From NCBI RefSeq assembly GCF_000316645.1, contig NC_019684.1:4748001-4812000 (forward strand): 64,000 bases of DNA, in the 5' to 3' direction. Every line of letters begins with the position of its first letter. Position 1 is the first letter of the stretch. Position numbers and translations under genes: made by a program. The DNA is from Nostoc sp. PCC 7524. Lineage in GTDB: Bacteria > Cyanobacteriota > Cyanobacteriia > Cyanobacteriales > Nostocaceae. Below, in pieces: positions 43,401 through 52,542 of this stretch. The notes under the pieces are model-generated. The model was not told the DNA's origin, did no database searches, and was given only the letters and a program-made list of their open reading frames with translations.

Positions 43401-45368
43401 TTACGGCCAATTTATACCGAAATCACTACAATTTTTTGCATTCAAAGCATTTTTGGCACTCTGTTCACTCATGGCTCCTTGTTGAACTAACGCTTTATAT
43501 CTATCTCTATCTTGAACACACGAGAGCTTTGCTGCTGCATCAGTTTTCATTTTCTCAGCAGTCTCTGTTGTACCCAAAAGTGACTGTGATGGAATACTAA
43601 CGTTAGGCTTAGGTAGAAGTGTCGTTCCTTGATGGGAATTATTGATTGGTAATGAATTATCAAGTGGAGGAAGTAATGGTGTCTTTAGGTTGCCAAAACT
43701 TGGTTGTAACGAAGTCTTAGGTTTAGGAAGTGAGGGTATTTTTAACGTTTCTAAATTTGGTTGGGCAGAACTGTAAGGCTGGGGTTTGGGTAAAGTTATC
43801 TTCCAGTAGCTACAGTTTCTCTCTTCCATTGATGCTCTAATTGACTCATCATCCCTTCCAGAATTATTTTTGAAGAACTCCCATAATTGCTTTTGTGAAA
43901 GACACCAAGATTTCGGTGCGGTTCCAAAAGGTGGCTCTGATTTAGTCTTGTTATCAGCAGGTTTTTCTGGTGATTCTGTTGGAGAAGGAGACGGTGGTGA
44001 AGTCTCAGATTTAGTAGTAGGTAAGATGATACCCCAATATTGACAGTTGTTCTCTTCCAGAGAAGCCCTAATCGACTCCTGTTTGAATACCTCCCATGAT
44101 TCTTTTTGTGAAAGACACCAAGATTTCGATGCGGTTCCAAAAGGTGGCTTTGATGGATTGCTAATACTTTTTACCAACATATTTATGACTATCCAGGAGC
44201 TTCCACCAGCCAAAATAAAGATTCCTACACCAACATTTATACCGTTCCAGATAGAACGTTGAGAATTATTTTTAGGTTTAATTTCTGGTTGAATTTTCTT
44301 TGGTACAACACGAGCCAATATCGGCTGGATATCTTCCTCTTTGAGTCCTAACGCTTGTTGAAAAGTTATTAACTCATTACGAGTGTTCTGATCAAAAGGA
44401 TATTGCTTGTTAATTTCCTCAACTAATACCTGCTCATATCGCTGCAATCTTTTTTGGTATTCTTGGTAGGGTTTGAGAACCTCAATTTCAATTGCGGTTG
44501 CTTCTTCAGGTAACAATCCTAAACTTTGCCTTTTTAAATCTAAGGTACTACGCCCAATGGCAGAAATTACACCACGACTAGCAAAACGTTCAACTTCTTG
44601 GCGGTACCTCAACTTGGGATCACCAATGGGTGCTTTAGCTAACCGAATCTTGAAACCTTCCTTAACGGCATAGATTTCTGGTTGCATGGCGGGAGCTGCT
44701 TCTTTAACTTTCTTTTTGGCGTACTCATGCAACTCATCTATAGAAATTACACCATCGTTATCTTGATCTGCTGCTCCTGTTTCAATACCTTCGACGACAT
44801 AACGAGTATAAATTGAGAGATTGTCTCCCTCTTGTTGAAAAGAATATTGTGTAGAAGTAGAAGAGGTGAGAATAACTCGCCCCTCACCTCCTAGTTGAGT
44901 GTGAATATCTACAGAACCATCATCTTTAGCTGATAAGCCTTCTGCAAATGCACCACTAAAACAACAGTCGAGAATAACAACTTGTCGCTTACTGCGGCTC
45001 TCACTCATAATATTGTGAATAAAATTAGCAGGGACTGCTGTAGCCTTGACGAGCCGCCCTTGAGGATTTTTGCGAGTGAGGCGAGTTGCTAAGTAAAGTT
45101 TGCCAGTTTCATCTTTGATACCATGACCAGAAAAATAAAGTAATATGAGGTCGTCTTTACGGCGATCGCAAAATAATGTCTCAATCGCTTCGTGCATTTT
45201 CTGAGGATCGGGATTTTCCAGCTTTTGGATATCTGCTTCGGCAAATCCACACATTTCTGGATGCTGCAAAACTTGAGCGATCGCTAGCACATCTTTGACT
45301 GAGGCTGGTAATGGATTCAATCCAGGTTCATACTCACTGACTCCTATTAGCAGTGCTAACTTCGCCAT
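43401..45368 (-). CDS. Caspase-like (metacaspase-type) protease with EF-hand
   Basis: 655 residues from the ATG at 45368, which has a strong AGGAGG site; the frame extends 65 codons upstream without one. The p20 domain has His82 in YFSGHG and Cys136 in LDCCFSG, a full catalytic dyad. Residues 201-212 (DQDNDGVISIDE) form a canonical EF-hand calcium loop, typical of calcium-dependent bacterial caspases. A transmembrane helix near residue 385 separates a C-terminal Ser/Pro-rich region with two copies of PPFGTA(S/P)KSWCLSQK and a third Cys-containing motif at the end. The protease would be cytoplasmic with the repeats outside, or anchored reversed. Confidence 0.9.
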   Translation of the reverse strand: MAKLALLIGVSEYEPGLNPLPASVKDVLAIAQVLQHPEMCGFAEADIQKLENPDPQKMHEAIETLFCDRRKDDLILLYFSGHGIKDETGKLYLATRLTRKNPQGRLVKATAVPANFIHNIMSESRSKRQVVILDCCFSGAFAEGLSAKDDGSVDIHTQLGGEGRVILTSSTSTQYSFQQEGDNLSIYTRYVVEGIETGAADQDNDGVISIDELHEYAKKKVKEAAPAMQPEIYAVKEGFKIRLAKAPIGDPKLRYRQEVERFASRGVISAIGRSTLDLKRQSLGLLPEEATAIEIEVLKPYQEYQKRLQRYEQVLVEEINKQYPFDQNTRNELITFQQALGLKEEDIQPILARVVPKKIQPEIKPKNNSQRSIWNGINVGVGIFILAGGSSWIVINMLVKSISNPSKPPFGTASKSWCLSQKESWEVFKQESIRASLEENNCQYWGIILPTTKSETSPPSPSPTESPEKPADNKTKSEPPFGTAPKSWCLSQKQLWEFFKNNSGRDDESIRASMEERNCSYWKITLPKPQPYSSAQPNLETLKIPSLPKPKTSLQPSFGNLKTPLLPPLDNSLPINNSHQGTTLLPKPNVSIPSQSLLGTTETAEKMKTDAAAKLSCVQDRDRYKALVQQGAMSEQSAKNALNAKNCSDFGINWP

Positions 45369-45528
45369 TAGCCTCTTCCTCCTAATTTTGAGATGTCTTA
45401 GCTGGCTTCCACAATCATTAACTTTTGCAGACAGATTTGCTATTGACATCACATCTTCTCTGTAAAATTCCTGAGATGTTCTCCATATTTTTACAGAATT
45501 TGTTAAATTTCGATAGGAAGGGCTGAAC

Positions 45529-46311
45529 CTAACTCGAAGCACTGGTATAAAATCGCAATGCAAACCGCCAAAACCGACTAGAAGCCCAAAACAAAGCCAG
45601 TGCTAATAAAGCCGCACCTATCAACCAGTGAATCTGCACTCGCCCTAACATCACTTCAGCTGGTACTGTAGTTAAAAATGTGACCGGCACTATAAAAGTG
45701 AAGAAAAAGCGGTAAGCTGCGGGGTAGGCTACTATCGGATATCTGCCAGCTTCCACTAAAGCCCGCAAAACTTCAGTCACATTGTAGATTTTTACAAACC
45801 AAATGCTAGTCGCCCCTAACATAAACCACAGGCTATAAAGAATCATCAAACCGCACAATAAGGGGACTAAACTCAGCAGATAGTTTTCCACTCTTAAACC
45901 CAGACGTTGCCCTGCATAGCCAATCACAATGCTACCAAAAATTAAATCTGGAACTCCCCAAGGGGAAATGGTATAGGTAGAAAGCCAAAACTGACTGCGG
46001 ATTGGTTTGAGTAATATAAAGTCTAAAGTTCCCTCTAGGACATGGCGAACGATGCGGTTAAGATTGGGTGCGAGAAAGGTAGCAGAAAAACCTTGCAATA
46101 AAGTAAAAATTCCCAGAACCACCAAGGCAGCCTCCCATGACCAGCCAGTAAAAGTATAGCCAGTCCGGTAAAATAAGAATAATCCAAACAGACTACCCGC
46201 GAGATTACCTAAGCTGCTGAGGGTAGCTATCAAAAAGTTGACTCGATATTCTAATTCTGCGGCGATCGCCGCACTCCAAAATAGTCTCAGGACTTTCCAG
46301 TATTTTTCCAT
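45529..46311 (-). CDS. ABC-2 type transporter permease
   Basis: 260 residues from the ATG at 46311. Six hydrophobic helices, with the GNLAGSLFGLFLF helix and the VRHVLEGTLDFILLKP loop, match the DUF990/ABC-2 permease family of cyanobacteria, which works with a separate ATPase and often a partner permease. No ATPase gene lies nearby, so partners must be elsewhere. Substrate unknown. It lies upstream of the caspase on the same strand with a 160-bp gap. Confidence 0.82.
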   Translation of the reverse strand: MEKYWKVLRLFWSAAIAAELEYRVNFLIATLSSLGNLAGSLFGLFLFYRTGYTFTGWSWEAALVVLGIFTLLQGFSATFLAPNLNRIVRHVLEGTLDFILLKPIRSQFWLSTYTISPWGVPDLIFGSIVIGYAGQRLGLRVENYLLSLVPLLCGLMILYSLWFMLGATSIWFVKIYNVTEVLRALVEAGRYPIVAYPAAYRFFFTFIVPVTFLTTVPAEVMLGRVQIHWLIGAALLALALFWASSRFWRFALRFYTSASS

Positions 46312-46494
46312 TTTGCACCCATCACCTAACACCTGCTATTTCAGGCGGTAACTTGATGTAATCTTAACAATATTCATCCTGTTGCAAAAATTCTTAACGC
46401 TAAGATATTGTATGCACATTCTTTATCCTGTGGGATTATATGCAATTTAATTTGCCACAACCGATTAAAAGGCACAGAAAATAATCAATAACTT

Positions 46495-47118
46495 ATGGCT
46501 AAACTCTCCAACGAATTACAACGATACTTTTTTGAAGAAACCAGACCAGCAAAGGTAACTTTAGTAGATATTTTGTTGCTGGCTGAGGAAAGAATTTTTG
46601 GCTTTTTATTGGTGATTTTGTCTTTACCATCAGCTTTACCTGTACCTGCACCTGGTTATTCAACTCCTTTCGGTGTCTTAATTTTCTTGTTAGCAGTCCA
46701 GTTAATTGCCGGTGCGAGAACTCCTTGGCTACCCCAGAAAATGATGAATCATCCCCTGGAACTAGAAACAGTCCAGGGATTTTTAAAAGCTGGGATTCCT
46801 TGGTTACGAAGAATTGAAGCGATCGCGCGTCCGCGTTTATCTTATATTTGTACTACGTTAACAGGCAGAGTCACCATTGGGATGGCGATCGCCTTAATGG
46901 CAATTTCGATGATGATTCCCATCCCTGGAACTAACACCCTCCCAGCAATGGGTATTTTCGTCACAGGTTTTGGCTTACTAGAAGACGACGGTGCTATTAG
47001 TTTAGGTGGTTTAGTTCTGTGTCTCATGGGACTAATTTTAACTACTTCGATTCTGATGGCCTTAGCTTGGGGTGGTTCCAGTCTCCTAGATATCATCAAG
47101 ACTTGGTTAGGGCGCTAA
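46495..47118 (+). CDS. ExoD-family protein
   Basis: 207 residues. The start KLSNELQRYF, the helical segments LLVILSLPSALPVPAPGYSTPFGVLIFLLA and the Gly/Pro-rich TGRVTIGMAIALMAISMMIPIPGTNTLPA stretch match ExoD, a membrane protein first linked to exopolysaccharide production and alkaline tolerance in rhizobia. Function in cyanobacteria is unclear. It precedes another membrane-protein gene on the same strand. Confidence 0.85.
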   Translation: MAKLSNELQRYFFEETRPAKVTLVDILLLAEERIFGFLLVILSLPSALPVPAPGYSTPFGVLIFLLAVQLIAGARTPWLPQKMMNHPLELETVQGFLKAGIPWLRRIEAIARPRLSYICTTLTGRVTIGMAIALMAISMMIPIPGTNTLPAMGIFVTGFGLLEDDGAISLGGLVLCLMGLILTTSILMALAWGGSSLLDIIKTWLGR

Positions 47119-47178
47119 TTTAGAAAAATCCTCCTAGGGGTGAATGAACTCAAAACAGCAGAGGTTGACAATATCATC

Positions 47179-47697
47179 ATGACTGATATCAACCTCTACT
47201 TGTTTGTAGAAAACCTGCTATTTTTCTTGATTGCCACTGCTTTTTTTGTGGTTGTGGGTTGGGTGTGGAGATATGCCAAGCCCTATAACCTGCCAGAACC
47301 GCTACCAGGATGGTTTAAAATTTGGTTTGGTACGGTGCAAGTGTTGGGAGGATTATTACCACTGTTGGTCATGGTATGGTGGGGAGTCTTTCAAGGCTAC
47401 ACTTCTGTATTAATCATCTTTGGTTGGTACTTTGTGATGTTGGCGTTACAAATCCTCTCAGAAAGTTTAACTCTGAGGCAATTTCACAATGTAGTTTGGG
47501 TGATGGTTCCTTACCTTTACGTACCTTACCGTCTTTGGCAACTGTATGAAGGTTTGACAATCCTAGATTCGGCGAGTGAATTACTGTGGATACGTAATTT
47601 ATTGATTTTAGAAATTGTGGTTTGGGCTGGGAACTACGCCTTAGATTTAGCTCAATTACCCAGGTTATGGCGTTGGGAACTCAAAGAACCTAATTAA
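47179..47697 (+). CDS. Integral membrane protein, unknown function
   Basis: 172 residues from the ATG at 47179; a GTG at 47140 would add 13 residues. Four hydrophobic segments (about residues 8-30, 46-66, 72-90, 128-148) carry many Trp and Tyr residues. It shows no motif I recognise. It follows exoD by 60 bp and may share its transcript. Confidence 0.65.
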   Translation: MTDINLYLFVENLLFFLIATAFFVVVGWVWRYAKPYNLPEPLPGWFKIWFGTVQVLGGLLPLLVMVWWGVFQGYTSVLIIFGWYFVMLALQILSESLTLRQFHNVVWVMVPYLYVPYRLWQLYEGLTILDSASELLWIRNLLILEIVVWAGNYALDLAQLPRLWRWELKEPN

Positions 47698-47774
47698 TTT
47701 GATTCATAGGAATTACGAAACTGGTTCATAATTATTAGTTATTGCTTTTAACTATGGACTACTGAATCTTTATA

Positions 47775-48644
47775 ATGACTTATAAATACAAGCAAAAAAT
47801 ATACCTTGTTAAGCCGATGAAATGGCTCTTAGCAATTGCTCTGACTTTGAGCAGCACTACTCAATATTCAACACAAGTAATAGCCCAAACTAAACAAACA
47901 CCAACTACAAAGCAGGGTGTACAACCAGTTAAGACACCTGCTTCACCTCAAAAACGTACCTCTCGACCAGTTTTTGTGTTGCCAAAAGCACCTGCTCGGT
48001 TAAGTCCTATATCTGGGCGTAGAGCAGGAATGGGTAGTCGGGATAATTGTCCTGCGGTTGCAACTGCACTCACTGCCTTAGTACCATTGCAAGAGGAAAA
48101 AAAGGTTAGCAAACACACAGACAAATCAGTTATAGGCATTGTACAGGGGTTAACCACCTCTGAACGACCTACATTTTGGTTTTACGTTCCTTACACTCAT
48201 GATTTGGCTAGCTCCATCGCTGAGTTTAGCTTACAGGATCATGGAGGCGAAGATGTTTACAGAAATGCGATCGCCTTACCTCCCCAACCTGGTATCATTG
48301 CTGTTTCTCTTCCTGAGAATGTTAGCTTAGAAGTAGGTCAAACATATCGTTGGTATTTCAAAATTCGTTGTAGACAACAGACAACCAGCGTTCCTGTGTA
48401 TGTAGAAGGAGACATTCAAAGAATCAATTTAGATTCTCGTGTAACCCAGGAATTAGCAGCCGCAACTAATCCCCAGCAGAAAATTTTCATCTATGCCAAA
48501 GAAGGTATTTGGTTCAACGCTTTAACTCTGCTAGCACAATTACGCCGTGCTAATTATCGTGATCCATCTGTTGAAGCAGATTGGCAAAGTTTATTGCAAT
48601 CAGCAGGTTTGGATCATATTGCTACATCTCCTCTATTGAATTAG
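47775..48644 (+). CDS. DUF928 domain protein
   Basis: 289 residues with an N-terminal signal peptide; a Met at residue 15 (47817) begins the hydrophobic core directly and may be the true start. Downstream of a Thr/Pro/Lys-rich linker (about residues 40-75) come SGRRAGMGSRDNCP and RPTFWFYVPYTHD...YRWYFKIRCRQ, DUF928 landmarks. In cyanobacteria DUF928 genes recur beside CHAT and filamentous-haemagglutinin genes, as here, where it is convergent with a TPR-CHAT gene. The role is unknown, probably periplasmic or outer-membrane. Confidence 0.82.
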   Translation: MTYKYKQKIYLVKPMKWLLAIALTLSSTTQYSTQVIAQTKQTPTTKQGVQPVKTPASPQKRTSRPVFVLPKAPARLSPISGRRAGMGSRDNCPAVATALTALVPLQEEKKVSKHTDKSVIGIVQGLTTSERPTFWFYVPYTHDLASSIAEFSLQDHGGEDVYRNAIALPPQPGIIAVSLPENVSLEVGQTYRWYFKIRCRQQTTSVPVYVEGDIQRINLDSRVTQELAAATNPQQKIFIYAKEGIWFNALTLLAQLRRANYRDPSVEADWQSLLQSAGLDHIATSPLLN

Positions 48645-48743
48645 ACATCTCCAGCAATTAAATATGCGTTTTCCAGAAACCTTGTCGAGAGGTTACATGG
48701 AACGTTTCTACATTCTTTTTCACCAGATGTTTATCCTGAATTT

Positions 48744-51368
48744 CTACAACCAATTACCAACTAAGATGTAGGGGGACCAGTACATAGGACGGTTGTATTC
48801 TGGAGTTTTGAGTAGTGTTAATTGAGCCAAGCGTAAAGCTTCTGCTGTAGTTTTACCAGCGATTAATTGACTGTAAAATTCATCAATAAATAAAGCTGTG
48901 GAGTTATCGCCAATTTGCCACAGAGATGCTAAGGTACTCCGCGCACCAGCACGCAAAGCCACTCCTGCTAATCCTAATGCAGCTCGGTTATCTCCGGCTG
49001 CTGTTTCACAAGCACTCAAAACCAATAATTCCACTGGCTCTGTGCGTTTTTGCTCTCTACTTTTGAGTAAGTTGTCTAGTTCACTGACATTGATGCGTCC
49101 ATCAGCAGCTAGGATAAACGTGTCTTTTGCTCTAGAGCTAAATTGCCCGTGAGTTGCCAAGTGAACAACTCTAAAAGGTTGAGCATTGATGGTTTTTCCT
49201 AATGTCGTACTCAAAAAATTTTCATCTAACAATGTGGTTGTGGATACGCCTGATTCCTGAATTAATTTCAGTTCAACCTTGACGTTAGGAAGCGGTGTAA
49301 AATCTTCATCTGGCGGTGGTTGTGAAAGTCCACCAGCCAGAGCGTTTAATCTGGACTGTGCTAGAGGTTTGGGAGTAAACAATTGTAGTCCTGGGCTAAC
49401 TGCTAAAGCGTAGTTCTGGACTAAATACTCTTTGCCATCAGACAATGCAGACATGGAGATATTTCGTAGTGATCCGTCAGGGATAAAGACAAGGGTATTC
49501 ACTCCACTACTTTTGAGGTCTGTTTCCACTGGTTTAATTAACCACTGATACAGCTTTTGGGAAGCTTGCTGAAATTGCTGAATACCATCAGGTTCTACTA
49601 TCTTTTCTCGCATTTGGGCGATCGCTTCCTCTAGTTTCTCACGCTTGACCACAGAAGTTTTACGGATCAATGGTTGCTGAGGTAGCTTGAGAATCACCTC
49701 TAACTGGTTCTCTAAGATAATCGGGTAAAAAATAGCAGTATTAGGATTATCTATGTCTATTAACTTGTCCAAAAGCACAAATTGGTTATTCAAGCAAGCT
49801 TCTCGGAAAAAATTGTCCAGTTCTGCCAGTTGTAAGGCTTCGATTCGTTTGCGAACCTTATCTAAATCAGGCTTGTTTTCTCCTTGCTCTTGTAAAAGCA
49901 ACTCTACCGATTGGCGATAAATAGGTTCTACACTATCACGGAAATTAAATTGCACCTCTCGGTTGACTGCAACTAAATCACTGCGGAGGGATTGCAGTGT
50001 GGCAACTGCGCTATCATAAGCGGCTATAGCTCCTGGGATATTTTCCTGTGCTTTGAGTAAGCGTCCCAACTGCCACTCCCAACGATAAGCTATATCTAAA
50101 GCATCGATTTTTTGAGCTAGCAACAACGCTTGTTGGGTTAAATCCTGGGCTTCTTGCCGTTGACTGTTCTGCTCGTAAACTTCTCCTAAACTTCCTAGCC
50201 CATAGGATTCGGCACGTTTGTCACCTATTGTTCTGGCTTGTTGAACGCTGGTTGCTAAAATTTCTGCAATATCTTTTTTATGAGCAATTTTGATGATCGT
50301 GCGAGCAAAATTGATCTGTGCATAGATACCAGCTTGAGTGGTAGGTAAAGTAGCTAATTGAGATTGAATGGTGGGTATTAATGTTTGGGCTGCTACTATT
50401 TGTTTATTCTCCACCAGTAAGCTGAGTTGATTGATCAGAGCTTGAATCTTGGTGAGTGGGGTAGGTGCAATTTGAGCTGCATTTTCATAATGGGTTATGG
50501 CAGCATTAATTTTACCTAAGCCTCTAGCAGTATTACCAAGAGAAAATTCTGTCAGACTGATTTCTAAAGGCAGTTGGAGACTTTGAGCAATTTTCCTACT
50601 TTGTTGTAAATTTTTCCAAGACTCCTCTAAATCACCTAATTGTTGCTGCACATTCCCCAGAGAACGCAACGCCGTCACTTTTGCCAGTGAGTCAGGTTGA
50701 GTTTGCAACTGTTGAGAAACTTCTTTCAATATATTTAAGCTACGGCGGTAAAAACCTGAAACTCTCAGAGCTTGTGCTTGGTTAATACGACTGCGCGTCA
50801 CTCCGTCCTGATTTCCTAATCGCTTCCAGATTTGCTCCGCTTGTTGTGATGTTTGCAAAGATACATCAGCCTGCCCTTGGGACAGTTGCAGTCCACTTTG
50901 AACATCAAGAGTATTACCTAGAACTTCTAGTAATTCTGACTTAGGATTGTTGACATTTAACTTTTGATTGCTCTCATCCCAACCTAGTAGATTTAAGCTA
51001 CTATCAATAGCTGTTGTAGCTTCTTGCCATGAACCAAGTTGCTGGAATGCTAGAGAAAGATTCGTTAATGCTACAGCTTGTGCGAATTTATTGTCTTCTC
51101 GTTGATATATGCGAACAGCTTGTTGGAGAACTGTTACACCTTCGCTAAACCGTCCAGCTTGATAAAAAGCTTCTCCTTGCTCAAGAAGTTGCTGTGCTGT
51201 GGCGATTGGAGATTTAGTAGTTTGGGTGTGAAAATTGTCTAATAAATTCGTCTGGGGTTGTTTGGCGTAGGTGTTGGGGATAATAACCAGGGAAAAAGCA
51301 AGACTAAATAAGACTATATGAGTCACCACCAATCTCAACAGTCGCTTTGTTATCTGAAGCTTTTGCAT
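48744..51368 (-). CDS. TPR-CHAT protease
   Basis: 874 residues. A signal or anchor segment lies at about 10-35, followed by tetratricopeptide repeats (about 55-480, including QAGRFSEGVTVLQQAVRIYQ and ALTNLSLAFQQLGSWQEA). The CHAT domain fills about 600-874, with catalytic His740 (HLATHG) and Cys787 (LSACETA). CHAT proteins are caspase-related cysteine proteases; in cyanobacteria they are frequent beside haemagglutinin genes. The exported position suggests action on surface or secreted proteins, while related TPR-CHAT enzymes act on gasdermins or as Csx29-type effectors elsewhere. It is divergent from the leader-peptide genes. Confidence 0.9.
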   Translation of the reverse strand: MQKLQITKRLLRLVVTHIVLFSLAFSLVIIPNTYAKQPQTNLLDNFHTQTTKSPIATAQQLLEQGEAFYQAGRFSEGVTVLQQAVRIYQREDNKFAQAVALTNLSLAFQQLGSWQEATTAIDSSLNLLGWDESNQKLNVNNPKSELLEVLGNTLDVQSGLQLSQGQADVSLQTSQQAEQIWKRLGNQDGVTRSRINQAQALRVSGFYRRSLNILKEVSQQLQTQPDSLAKVTALRSLGNVQQQLGDLEESWKNLQQSRKIAQSLQLPLEISLTEFSLGNTARGLGKINAAITHYENAAQIAPTPLTKIQALINQLSLLVENKQIVAAQTLIPTIQSQLATLPTTQAGIYAQINFARTIIKIAHKKDIAEILATSVQQARTIGDKRAESYGLGSLGEVYEQNSQRQEAQDLTQQALLLAQKIDALDIAYRWEWQLGRLLKAQENIPGAIAAYDSAVATLQSLRSDLVAVNREVQFNFRDSVEPIYRQSVELLLQEQGENKPDLDKVRKRIEALQLAELDNFFREACLNNQFVLLDKLIDIDNPNTAIFYPIILENQLEVILKLPQQPLIRKTSVVKREKLEEAIAQMREKIVEPDGIQQFQQASQKLYQWLIKPVETDLKSSGVNTLVFIPDGSLRNISMSALSDGKEYLVQNYALAVSPGLQLFTPKPLAQSRLNALAGGLSQPPPDEDFTPLPNVKVELKLIQESGVSTTTLLDENFLSTTLGKTINAQPFRVVHLATHGQFSSRAKDTFILAADGRINVSELDNLLKSREQKRTEPVELLVLSACETAAGDNRAALGLAGVALRAGARSTLASLWQIGDNSTALFIDEFYSQLIAGKTTAEALRLAQLTLLKTPEYNRPMYWSPYILVGNWL

Positions 51369-51420
51369 ATATCACACCTTACTGAGACACGCGACAAAAA
51401 GTTGGTGTTTAGCAATTTAA

Positions 51421-51480
51421 TTAGGAAACTTGCGCCACACGCTCCATATTGTTACTACCATCCACTACACAGCCACCGAC
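51421..51480 (-). pseudogene. Relic of a filamentous-haemagglutinin C-terminus
   Basis: Twenty in-frame codons ending in TAA read GGCVVDGSNNMERVAQVS, which aligns with GWVVDGNGNVELVAQVP near the C-terminus of the complete haemagglutinin (56297-60682). Upstream it hits a stop at once and then the shared dyad region. It is a leftover of a deleted second haemagglutinin gene. Confidence 0.65.
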
Positions 51481-51490
51481 TTACTTATAT

Positions 51491-51622
51491 AAGTGAGCAT
51501 AGTAGCAAATTAGAACTGTTGAATCAAGTGAATAAAATTAACTCACTGCTACCAATCAATAATCAGGAAGGTTAACAAAGCTCAAAACCTCTAATGCTAA
51601 CGGTGAATAAAACTAACTCACT
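51491..51622. promoter_or_regulatory. Shared 21-bp dyads upstream of leader peptide 1
   Basis: Two sites, 51527-51547 and 51602-51622, of form (A/G)GTGAATAAAA-N4-CTCACT, each followed by GCTACCAAT. The flanking AAGTGAGCATA...AAATT and ATCAGGAAGGTTA(A/G)CAA words are also found at 60760-60890 between the haemagglutinin and CHAT-adaptor genes. Arms AGTGA/TCACT are spaced by 11 bp. Confidence 0.65.
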
Positions 51623-51702
51623 GCTACCAATTAAAAAGTAGAGGAAAAGCCAACGAGCTTCCCTGCGGATAAACATCTCACCTGAAATTAAGGAGAAAAA
51701 GA

Positions 51703-51960
51703 ATGTCCAATATCAAAATCAAGGTTCAAATCTTCAACAATATCCCTGGTATTGAAGACCTTACAAATCAAAATGCTGCTGCTGTTTCTGGTGGTTCTAG
51801 TGGTTTTATGGGTGGGAGACAGTCTCATAATTACCATTACAGAAGAAGATCAGATCAGCAGCATTTCAGTGCTTTAAGTGCTGCTCTCCATCGTCGTGGT
51901 TTAAGGCTTCCTTCCTCCTTAACCCTCTTAAGCCGGTTTCCACATTTTTTCCCTCGATAA
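51703..51960 (+). CDS. Leader peptide 1: double-glycine secreted peptide precursor
   Basis: 85 residues with a good AAGGAG ribosome-binding site. The leader ends GIEDLTNQNAAAVSGG (residues 16-31), the double-glycine processing site recognised by C39 peptidase exporters; the released core would be about 54 residues, starting with a Ser/Gly stretch followed by Arg/His-rich sequence and a Phe-Pro-Arg end. It matches the style of cyanobacterial bacteriocin-like peptides exported by the adjacent system. Upstream it has the shared dyads. No modification enzyme gene lies in the locus, so the core may be unmodified. Confidence 0.8.
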   Translation: MSNIKIKVQIFNNIPGIEDLTNQNAAAVSGGSSGFMGGRQSHNYHYRRRSDQQHFSALSAALHRRGLRLPSSLTLLSRFPHFFPR

Positions 51961-51986
51961 CTAAGCTCAAAGCCTCTGATGTTAAC

Positions 51987-52007
51987 AGTGAATAAAATCA
52001 ACTCACT
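51987..52007. promoter_or_regulatory. Shared 21-bp dyad upstream of leader peptide 2
   Basis: A third copy, AGTGAATAAAATCAACTCAC plus T, followed by GCTACCAAA, placed 93 bp before the second peptide's ATG. The leader stretch after it also repeats the layout of peptide 1, with AGAGGA(A/C)AAGCCAAC, CTCATCTGAAATTAAGGAG and ATG. Confidence 0.65.
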
Positions 52008-52099
52008 GCTACCAAATAAAAATTAGAGGACAAGCCAACAAGCTTACCTTCAGTTAAAACTCTCATCTAAACTCTCATCTGAAATTAAGGAGAAAAATA

Positions 52100-52357
52100 A
52101 TGTCTAACATCAACACAACATCTCAAGTATTAAACAACATTGCTGGGGTCGAAGACCTTAATAATGAACAAGCAGAGGCTATCTCAGCAGGTGGTTGGTT
52201 GGGTATGGGTCTTACTACTTTAGCTCGACTAGGTTATGCGACGTATAATTACTTCACCTGGAAACCATCTAGATCTACACTCAATAGATGGAAAAGAAAC
52301 CCCAATACAATGGTTCGTGACTTTGGTGCAAAAGTATTATTTGGTGCGCCTTTGTAA
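52100..52357 (+). CDS. Leader peptide 2: double-glycine secreted peptide precursor
   Basis: 85 residues, again with AAGGAG. The leader GVEDLNNEQAEAISAGG (16-32) gives an A-G-G cleavage region, close to the canonical GG. The core of about 53 residues contains WLGMGLTTLARLGYATYNY followed by a basic, Trp-containing part. The two leaders share MSNI, the NNI(P/A)G(I/V)EDL block and the same length, while cores differ entirely, as expected for a diversifying secreted-peptide pair. It lies 140 bp after peptide 1. Confidence 0.8.
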   Translation: MSNINTTSQVLNNIAGVEDLNNEQAEAISAGGWLGMGLTTLARLGYATYNYFTWKPSRSTLNRWKRNPNTMVRDFGAKVLFGAPL

Positions 52358-52475
52358 ATTCACCAAATTGGAGAGAAGGGAAAGCACAGCCATTTATCTA
52401 AATTTAGGCTCTGTCAGACTTCGGCTGCTCTGACGATGGCGTAAGCCTACCCGCAGGGTACTTATCTCCTACAAC

Positions 52476-52505
52476 TGTAGAGACGTTGCATACAACGTCT
52501 CTACA
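52476..52505. repeat. TGTAGAGACGTTG palindrome before the exporter gene
   Basis: A perfect 13-bp stem (TGTAGAGACGTTG / CAACGTCTCTACA) with a 4-nt loop, a dispersed cyanobacterial palindrome. It sits between the second peptide and the exporter and could attenuate expression of the exporter relative to the peptides. Confidence 0.6.
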
Positions 52506-52542
52506 TATTCCCCTACAAAGCATCAAATACTATCACCTAATT

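Noticed and set aside
45369..45563. Upstream 65-codon extension of the caspase gene
   Set aside because: AGGAGG lies directly before the ATG at 45368, where the conserved AKLALLIGVSEY begins; the extension is of random composition.
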